Below, piece after piece: positions 1 through 4,258 of a DNA stretch of 5,821 bases; positions within the stretch are counted from its first letter, which is position 1; each line of letters opens with the position of its first letter. The translations under genes and the position numbers were made by a program. Source of the DNA: DATKIY01 sp035543875. Its GTDB lineage: Bacteria; Actinomycetota; Actinomycetes; JAHEKZ01. The notes under the pieces are model-generated. The model was not told the DNA's origin. It did not search any database and was given only the letters and a program-made list of their open reading frames with translations. The stretch is from assembly GCA_035543875.1 (NCBI GenBank), contig DATKIY010000280.1, forward strand, positions 1-5,821, in the 5' to 3' direction.

Positions 1-521
1 GTCGCGCACTCGCCGTTGCTGCGAATCGCGTCTGACAACTGGCCGAGCTGGGCATTGAAGGAAAGGTCATCGTTGTACGCAACAAGGGAGTCCCAGCCCT
101 CGACCCGGTGGTCGACAACTGGCGGAATCGGATCACAGAACTCGTTGAGATCAGGGACGTTCTCGGTTTCATCGATGTCTGGGACACGCTGGGCAGCGGC
201 TCTGCGACCGGCTCCTAACGTGAGCCACCCATCGATCGGGCAAGTCACTCGGTAGACCGACCGCACCGAAAGTTGAGCGACGGCGGTGTCGGCGACGAAG
301 GCACTGATGTTCGGGGTGCTAGCGGCCGACACATCGGTCCAACGCAATCCGGGCACTCCGATGAAGACGACTGGTGGTTCGGCAGTCGTGTCAAGCTTGC
401 CGCCGGGCGTTCCCCACGCCGAGCCAGCGATGAGCAGCACCAGCGGCGCAATCAGCAGAGCCACAACCAAGGGTGCTCGATAGCGTGACGCCCCGGACTG
501 CTCACGCCGACGGGTCTGCAC
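1..521 (-). CDS. Membrane-anchored alkaline-phosphatase-superfamily-like protein, 5' part only
   Basis: The first 173 codons are present; the reading frame runs off the left edge with no stop. From the GTG at 521-519 the protein has a short basic N-terminus (RRR at 4-6, R13, R15), a hydrophobic segment at about 17-35 (PLVVALLIAPLVLLIAG), then an extracytoplasmic part: a signal anchor or signal peptide. Residues 51-105 follow the N-terminal pattern of the alkaline phosphatase/phosphodiesterase superfamily: a beta strand ending in GVPGL (55-59), STPN (68-71), then VTCPIDGW (92-99) and LGAG (102-105). The T-x-P at 93-95 sits where these enzymes carry the nucleophilic Thr. The GxDG metal-binding Asp is replaced by Pro57. 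I know similar actinobacterial proteins as uncharacterised membrane proteins near a family 2 glycosyltransferase. The activity and substrate are unknown and the protein may be catalytically degenerate. The family call is from motif reading by eye. The gene is divergent from the glycosyltransferase gene across 72 bp. No Shine-Dalgarno sequence precedes the chosen start. Confidence 0.8.
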   Translation of the reverse strand, partial: MQTRRREQSGASRYRAPLVVALLIAPLVLLIAGSAWGTPGGKLDTTAEPPVVFIGVPGLRWTDVSAASTPNISAFVADTAVAQLSVRSVYRVTCPIDGWLTLGAGRRAAAQRVPDIDETENVPDLNEFCDPIPPVVDHRVEGWDSLVAYNDDLSFNAQLGQLSDAIRSNGECA

Positions 522-529
522 GACGAGAG

Positions 530-535
530 AGTCTA
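530..535 (-). promoter_or_regulatory. Possible -10 element (TAGACT) of a leaderless promoter for the phosphatase-like gene
   Basis: Read on the minus strand, TAGACT fits the actinobacterial TANNNT -10 pattern and lies 8 nt before the GTG at 521, so transcription could begin at or next to the start codon. There is no purine-rich ribosome-binding site before this GTG, which fits a leaderless transcript. No convincing -35 hexamer is seen 16-19 nt upstream. This is an inference from one short motif and its spacing. Confidence 0.35.
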
Positions 536-578
536 GGTGCCTCGATGACTCCGGGAGTTCCAGCGTCTCCTGTGCTGT

Positions 579-583
579 GGAAG
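579..583 (+). promoter_or_regulatory. Weak ribosome-binding site (GGAAG) for the glycosyltransferase gene
   Basis: GGAAG lies 10 nt before the GTG at 594. An in-frame TGA at 546-548 limits how far upstream the gene could start, and the only other candidate in between is a CTG at 570. The GTG at 594 is therefore the best start. Confidence 0.45.
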
Positions 584-593
584 TATCCGGCGT

Positions 594-1358
594 GTGAGTC
601 CGTCGAGCCCGCAACCCGCAGGGGATCCAACCCTCACCAAGGACGGCGCGACCGCCATTATCCCGGCATTTAACGAGGAGCAAAGAATCGCGGCAACCGT
701 TCGAGCGGTCGTCTCGATGGACCGTATCGATTTGGTGGTGGTCGTCGACGACGGGTCGTCCGACAACACCAGCGAGGCTGCTAGCCGCGCAGGTGCCGTC
801 GTAGTAAAACAACCCGTCAACCGTGGGAAAGCTGCTGCGCTCGAACGCGGAGCCATGGCTGTGGCCGAGCTCGAACGCGCCGCCTCACTGACGCCGCGAC
901 CAGTCATCTTCCTCGACGCGGACCTCGGCAACACGGCGAACGAAGCGTCGATTCTGTTGTACACCGTGCTGACCGGTGAGGCAGACATGGCCATCGCAAC
1001 CCTGCCGCCACAACCGACTTCGGGCGGTGGTCACGGGTTTGTCGTCCGGCTCGCACGCGACGGCGTCGAACAAGCGACCGGTTGGCGACCCATTCAGCCC
1101 CTTTCCGGTCAGCGTGCACTGACCGGAAAGGCGCTGGTCGCAGCACTTCCCTTCGCTCATGGATGGGGCGTTGAAGTGGGTCTGACCATCGACTTGCTGC
1201 GACAGAACTTTCGCGTGGTGGAGGTGCCTGTGAACTTGCAGCATCGAGTGACCGGATCGGACTGGCGAGGCAAACGACATCGCGCCAGACAGTTCTGGCA
1301 GACCTGGCGGGCGCTACGCGCACGCGGAGTTGGGCCTGTTCTGCCACTGCCTCGCTAG
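594..1358 (+). CDS. Soluble family 2 glycosyltransferase
   Basis: The 254-residue protein has a GT-A fold signature. The nucleotide-binding strand and loop IPAFNEE are at 23-29, VDDGSSDNT at 51-59, NRGKAAAL at 76-83, and the DxD metal and nucleotide-sugar motif DAD at 108-110. The C-terminal half holds PLSGQRAL (169-176), the acceptor-side GWGVEVGLTID (190-200) and HRVTG (217-221), followed by a basic tail. No membrane segment is visible, so the enzyme should be cytoplasmic. It probably transfers a sugar from a nucleotide-sugar donor; donor and acceptor are not readable. The general form recalls glucosyl-3-phosphoglycerate synthase and polyprenyl-phosphate sugar transferases, but I cannot assign it to either. 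It is divergent from the phosphatase-like gene, a pairing that suggests an envelope role. The start is GTG with a weak ribosome-binding site. Its 3' end overlaps rsmB by 4 bp, and codons 169-180 carry a perfect inverted repeat. Confidence 0.9.
   Translation: MSPSSPQPAGDPTLTKDGATAIIPAFNEEQRIAATVRAVVSMDRIDLVVVVDDGSSDNTSEAASRAGAVVVKQPVNRGKAAALERGAMAVAELERAASLTPRPVIFLDADLGNTANEASILLYTVLTGEADMAIATLPPQPTSGGGHGFVVRLARDGVEQATGWRPIQPLSGQRALTGKALVAALPFAHGWGVEVGLTIDLLRQNFRVVEVPVNLQHRVTGSDWRGKRHRARQFWQTWRALRARGVGPVLPLPR
1100..1131. repeat. Perfect 13-bp inverted repeat with 6-nt loop inside the glycosyltransferase gene
   Basis: The left arm CCTTTCCGGTCAG (1100-1112) and right arm CTGACCGGAAAGG (1119-1131) are exact reverse complements around a CGTGCA loop; the pairing stops at C1099/C1132. 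It lies in codons for PLSGQRALTGKA. No T-run follows on either strand. On the minus strand it sits 224 nt past the rsmB stop, where it could slow or end read-through transcripts from the operon. That role is inference; the repeat itself is read directly. Confidence 0.85.
1355..1358. other. CTAG palindrome giving TAG stops to both convergent genes
   Basis: On the plus strand TAG at 1356-1358 ends the glycosyltransferase (last codons CTG CCT CGC TAG). On the minus strand TAG at 1357-1355 ends rsmB (GAG CGC AAC TAG). The coding regions overlap by 4 bp, leaving no space for a conventional terminator between them. Confidence 0.95.
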
Positions 1359-2695
1359 TTGCGCTCCAGGATTGCTAGGTACATCGCATCCGTGTTGTGC
1401 CGATGCGGCCAGAGCTGCACGTCAGGACCGGGGCCAAGGTGCGAGACTCCAGGCAGCAATGGACGAGCATCGCGCTGGCTAAGCCCGGAATCCGCACCCA
1501 GCACTGTGGACACGACATCGGATGTTTCCGAGCGCAGCGGCGAACACGTGACATACGCAACGACTCCTCCTGGGCGTATCGCAGCAACTGCGTTCGTAAG
1601 CAGCTGCCGTTGTAGTAGCTGCAGCTGCTCGACGTCGGAGGCGCTGCGTCGCCACCGGGCTTCGGGTCGTCGCCGAAGGGCGCCGAGCCCCGAGCAGGGA
1701 ACATCAACAAGCACGCGGTCGTAGGTGCCCGTGGCCCACGTCTGGTCCCGTCCGTCGGCGACCACGACATCCACATCGTTGTCGACGGCCTGGCTGATGA
1801 GCGTGGCCCGATGCGGTTGCGGTTCGACGGCGGTTAGTGCTGCTCCGCGCTGGCCAGCAAGACCACCGAGCAGAGCCGCCTTGCCTCCCGGACCTGCGCA
1901 CAAATCCAGCCAAGCGGTGTCCTTACCATCGAGCTCGGCATTCGCGAGCGCAAGTGCAACCAGCTGGCTTCCTGCGTCCTGCACGCCAGCCCTGCCTTGC
2001 TGAACGGCAGGCAGCGCCGATGGCTCACCACCGGGCCATGACGCACCAACGGGCGACCAGGTGTCAGCGCGGGCACCCCCCGCCACTAGCTCGTCAACTG
2101 TGCAACGGCCAGGTCGAGCAACCAGTGTGACCGTCGCCGCTGTGTTGTTTGCCACCAAGAGCGCCTGCGTTTCGGACCAGTCCGAAAGCACGTCCTGAAA
2201 ACCTGTCACGATCCACTCGGGATGCGAGTACCGGATCGAGAGCTCCACTGCTTGCGCGGCGCCGTTCGGTATCACCTGCTCAAGCCACGCATCCAGGGAC
2301 TGCTCCCCTAAGCGCCGCATCACTGCGTTCACCAGTCCGCTCAGACCGCTTCGCCCAGCAGACTTGGCGAGCTCGACGGAGGTTCCCACGGCCGCGTGGT
2401 TGGGAACATTCATGCGAAGCAGCTGGTGCGCGCCGAGCCGCAAGATGTCATGAACGATGGCGTCGAGCCGCGTACCCGGACGGTCGACGCAATGTCCGAT
2501 GATGACGTCGTAGGTCCCCTGTCCGCGAAGGGTTCCGTACGTGAGTTCAGTCGCGAAGTTTGCGTCTCGGCCGGTAACCCGCCGGCTTGTAAGTAGTGAG
2601 GGAAGGACCAGATTTGCGTATGCATCGCGGGTACGCACGGCTTGGAGAACGTCCAGCGCCACACGTCTTGTCGGGTCCACCCTCGTGCGCGTCAC
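1355..2695 (-). CDS. rsmB: 16S rRNA (cytosine(967)-C(5))-methyltransferase RsmB
   Basis: The 446-residue protein matches the RsmB/Sun family in length and domain order. A NusB-like RNA-binding domain occupies about 8-130 (RRVALDVL at 10-17, DANFATELTYGTLRG at 44-58, NHAAVGTSVELAK at 99-111, GLVNAVMRR at 120-128). A linker and the Rossmann methyltransferase domain follow: QDAGSQ (239-244), the SAM-binding DLCAGPGGK (264-272), motif IV DVPCSGLG (331-338) with Cys334, motif VI VTCSP with the catalytic Cys384, and the family's C-terminal WPHRHNTDAMY (429-439). The enzyme methylates C967 (E. coli numbering) of 16S rRNA near the P site, using S-adenosylmethionine. The start is a GTG overlapping the fmt stop as GTGA, with a good ribosome-binding site, which suggests translational coupling. 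The 3' end converges on the glycosyltransferase gene. Confidence 0.96.
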   Translation of the reverse strand: MTRTRVDPTRRVALDVLQAVRTRDAYANLVLPSLLTSRRVTGRDANFATELTYGTLRGQGTYDVIIGHCVDRPGTRLDAIVHDILRLGAHQLLRMNVPNHAAVGTSVELAKSAGRSGLSGLVNAVMRRLGEQSLDAWLEQVIPNGAAQAVELSIRYSHPEWIVTGFQDVLSDWSETQALLVANNTAATVTLVARPGRCTVDELVAGGARADTWSPVGASWPGGEPSALPAVQQGRAGVQDAGSQLVALALANAELDGKDTAWLDLCAGPGGKAALLGGLAGQRGAALTAVEPQPHRATLISQAVDNDVDVVVADGRDQTWATGTYDRVLVDVPCSGLGALRRRPEARWRRSASDVEQLQLLQRQLLTNAVAAIRPGGVVAYVTCSPLRSETSDVVSTVLGADSGLSQRDARPLLPGVSHLGPGPDVQLWPHRHNTDAMYLAILERN

Positions 2696-3636
2696 AACAA
2701 GGTTTCTCCCGGTAGGACGCGCAGCCCGCGAGCCCAGTCGGCCGCTTGCATCACTCGCCTGCCTTGGGGCTGCACCTGCCCTAGTCGAACCTGGTGCGAG
2801 GCAGTCCCGACGCGAACCTCTGCTCTTGCCACCGAGAGTTCACCGGGACGCAGCACAGCGTCATTGCTCGGAGCAACTTCGTCAGCCAAGGCGGTGATCG
2901 GTAGCACCTTGAGCCGCTCATCTCGAAATGTCGTCCAGGCACCAGGCGACGGCGTGCACGCGCGTATCTGACGGTCAATGTGAAATGCCGGTACATCCCA
3001 GCGCACCCGCGCATCGTCGACGGTGACTTTCGGCGCCAACGACACGTCAACGGAGCTTTGTGGCACCGGTCGGAGCTTTCCAGACTCAATGCCGTCGAGA
3101 GTCTGGAGCAATAGCTCCGCACCCGAAATAGCTAACCGACGCAGTAACTCACCGCTGGTGTCAGTAGCCAAAACAGTTTCGGTCACTGCTCCGAAAACTG
3201 GTCCGGTATCGAGGCCCTCATCAAGTCGAAAGGTGCTCGCGCCGGTCACCTCATCACCACGAAGAACTGCATGCTGAACGGGTGCTGCCCCGCGCCAGGC
3301 TGGCAGCAGCGAGAAATGCAGATTGACCCATCCGTGTTTCGGCAACGCCAGGAGTGAAGCGGGGATCAGGCCGCCGTAGGCCACGATCGGGCAGCAGTCG
3401 GGAGAAAGTTCGGTGAGCTGTGCGAGTAGGTCCGGGTCCGAGGCGGATGCCGGCTGCAACAACCGAAGACCGCGGTCGCTTGCGACCTGCGCAACTGCAG
3501 AGGCGACTGACTTGCGGCCACGGCCAGCCCGAGCGTCCGGCCGTGTCAGAACAGCCGCGACGTCGTGAGGTGACGCAAGCAGTCGAAGTAAGGCGGGCAC
3601 CGCCGCGTCCGGGGTTCCGGCGAAGACCAAGCGCAT
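2692..3636 (-). CDS. fmt: Methionyl-tRNA formyltransferase
   Basis: The 314-residue protein has the normal Fmt length. The N-terminal formyltransferase domain (about 1-200) opens with MRLVFAGTP. It carries the 10-formyltetrahydrofolate site and catalytic triad: Asn105 and His107 in NLHFSLLPAWRG (105-116), and Asp143 in DEGLDTG (139-145). Residues 33-43 (PDARAGRGRKS) form the basic loop that contacts the initiator tRNA acceptor stem in characterised homologues. The C-terminal tRNA-binding domain begins near 205 and includes TPSPGAWTTF (228-237) and AADWARG (298-304). The enzyme formylates Met-tRNA(fMet) in the cytoplasm so that translation can initiate. ATG follows the def stop by 3 bp with only a weak G-rich stretch as ribosome-binding site, so translation is probably coupled to def. 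The pairing with deformylase is functional: one adds the formyl group, the other removes it. Confidence 0.97.
   Translation of the reverse strand: MRLVFAGTPDAAVPALLRLLASPHDVAAVLTRPDARAGRGRKSVASAVAQVASDRGLRLLQPASASDPDLLAQLTELSPDCCPIVAYGGLIPASLLALPKHGWVNLHFSLLPAWRGAAPVQHAVLRGDEVTGASTFRLDEGLDTGPVFGAVTETVLATDTSGELLRRLAISGAELLLQTLDGIESGKLRPVPQSSVDVSLAPKVTVDDARVRWDVPAFHIDRQIRACTPSPGAWTTFRDERLKVLPITALADEVAPSNDAVLRPGELSVARAEVRVGTASHQVRLGQVQPQGRRVMQAADWARGLRVLPGETLL
2705..2710 (-). promoter_or_regulatory. Ribosome-binding site (GGGAGA) for rsmB
   Basis: GGGAGA, inside the last codons of fmt, lies 9 nt before the rsmB GTG at 2695. Together with the GTGA overlap it fixes that GTG as the rsmB start. Confidence 0.65.
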
Positions 3637-3639
3637 CGG

Positions 3640-4185
3640 CTAGAAAGCCCGACCGCCGGTAGCGTGCGGGCTGGCCTTCACGGTCAGTGTCGGCTCGCCA
3701 GCCCACTCTGCTTCGCGGATGGCTTTCATGGCCAACTTCCGTTGCTCTGGGTCGAGCCGATCGATAAACAAGATCCCATCGAGGTGATCGGTTTCATGTT
3801 GCACACATCTGGCCAACAGGTCGGTGCCCTCGATCACCACCGGCTCGCCGTGCATGTTGAACCCTTTCGCGACCACTCCAAATGCCCGCTTGGTATCGAA
3901 GTTGAGCCCCGGCAGCGACAGACAGCCTTCCTCGCCGTCCTGCTCTTCGTCGGTGAGGTCGAGTGATGGGTTGATGAGATGACCCACCTCGTCATCAACG
4001 TCGTAGGTGAAGACTCGAAGCGACACCCCGAGCTGCGGAGCCGCAAGTCCCAAGCCCGGGGCGTCCAACATGGTTTCGGTCAAGTCTTTGACCAGGGTTC
4101 GAAGCTCTTTGTCGAAGTCGACCACAGGAAGTGCGGGCATGCGCAGGACCGGGTCGCCGAAAAGACGGATGGGCTGGACGGTCAT
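3640..4185 (-). CDS. def: Peptide deformylase
   Basis: The 181-residue protein is a full-length deformylase with all three family motifs: GLGLAAPQ (44-51), EGCLS (86-90) and QHETDH (129-134). Cys88, His130 and His134 bind the catalytic metal (usually Fe2+) and Glu131 is the general acid/base. The enzyme removes the N-formyl group from new polypeptides at the ribosome exit. The N-terminal RLFGDPVLR (7-15) and C-terminal LFIDRLDPEQR (139-149) are typical of actinomycete deformylases. The tail after about 162 (TLTVKASPHATGG) is low in motif content. ATG at 4185 has a strong GAGGAG ribosome-binding site 8 nt upstream. It is followed 3 bp later by fmt and lies 73 bp after priA. Nothing appears truncated or mutated. 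Confidence 0.98.
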   Translation of the reverse strand: MTVQPIRLFGDPVLRMPALPVVDFDKELRTLVKDLTETMLDAPGLGLAAPQLGVSLRVFTYDVDDEVGHLINPSLDLTDEEQDGEEGCLSLPGLNFDTKRAFGVVAKGFNMHGEPVVIEGTDLLARCVQHETDHLDGILFIDRLDPEQRKLAMKAIREAEWAGEPTLTVKASPHATGGRAF

Positions 4186-4193
4186 GCAGCAGG

Positions 4194-4199
4194 CTCCTC
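4194..4199 (-). promoter_or_regulatory. Strong ribosome-binding site (GAGGAG) for def
   Basis: On the minus strand GAGGAG lies 8 nt before the def ATG at 4185. It is the best ribosome-binding site in the window and confirms the def start. Confidence 0.8.
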
Positions 4200-4215
4200 G
4201 GGCTCGGTTAGGTCC

Positions 4216-4221
4216 AGTTTA
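4216..4221 (-). promoter_or_regulatory. Possible -10 element (TAAACT) for def-fmt-rsmB in the priA-def gap
   Basis: TAAACT on the minus strand fits TANNNT and sits in the most A/T-rich part of the 73-bp gap. Transcription starting some 7-12 nt downstream would leave a leader of roughly 20-25 nt holding the GAGGAG site. No good -35 hexamer is seen at 16-18 nt. The genes may instead rely on read-through from priA. Confidence 0.25.
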
Positions 4222-4258
4222 GTTGCTCGGATTGACCACTCCGCGAGCCAGCCGCCGG

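Noticed and set aside
33..218. A protein-looking plus-strand frame (contains LAELGIEGKVIVVRN and ends at TAA 216-218), preceded in frame by a TGA at 33-35 that could suggest recoding or a broken gene.
   Set aside because: It is antisense to the phosphatase-like gene, whose minus-strand frame has family motifs, a signal anchor and an uninterrupted reading frame. The plus frame has no start codon context and is a codon-bias shadow.
839..879. 11-bp direct repeat GCTCGAACGCG at 839-849 and 869-879 in the glycosyltransferase gene.
   Set aside because: Both copies encode LER in an Ala/Glu-rich helix; codon bias explains it and there is no third copy.
533..994. A 153-codon minus-strand open frame opposite the glycosyltransferase start.
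   Set aside because: It has no recognisable motifs, lies antisense to the conserved GT-A motifs and crosses the divergent promoter gap; typical high-G+C shadow frame.
3970..3999. 8-bp inverted repeat GTTGATGA/TCATCAAC with a 14-nt loop inside def.
   Set aside because: Short arms, long loop, and lies in conserved coding sequence for DDEVGHLINP; expected by chance at this length.
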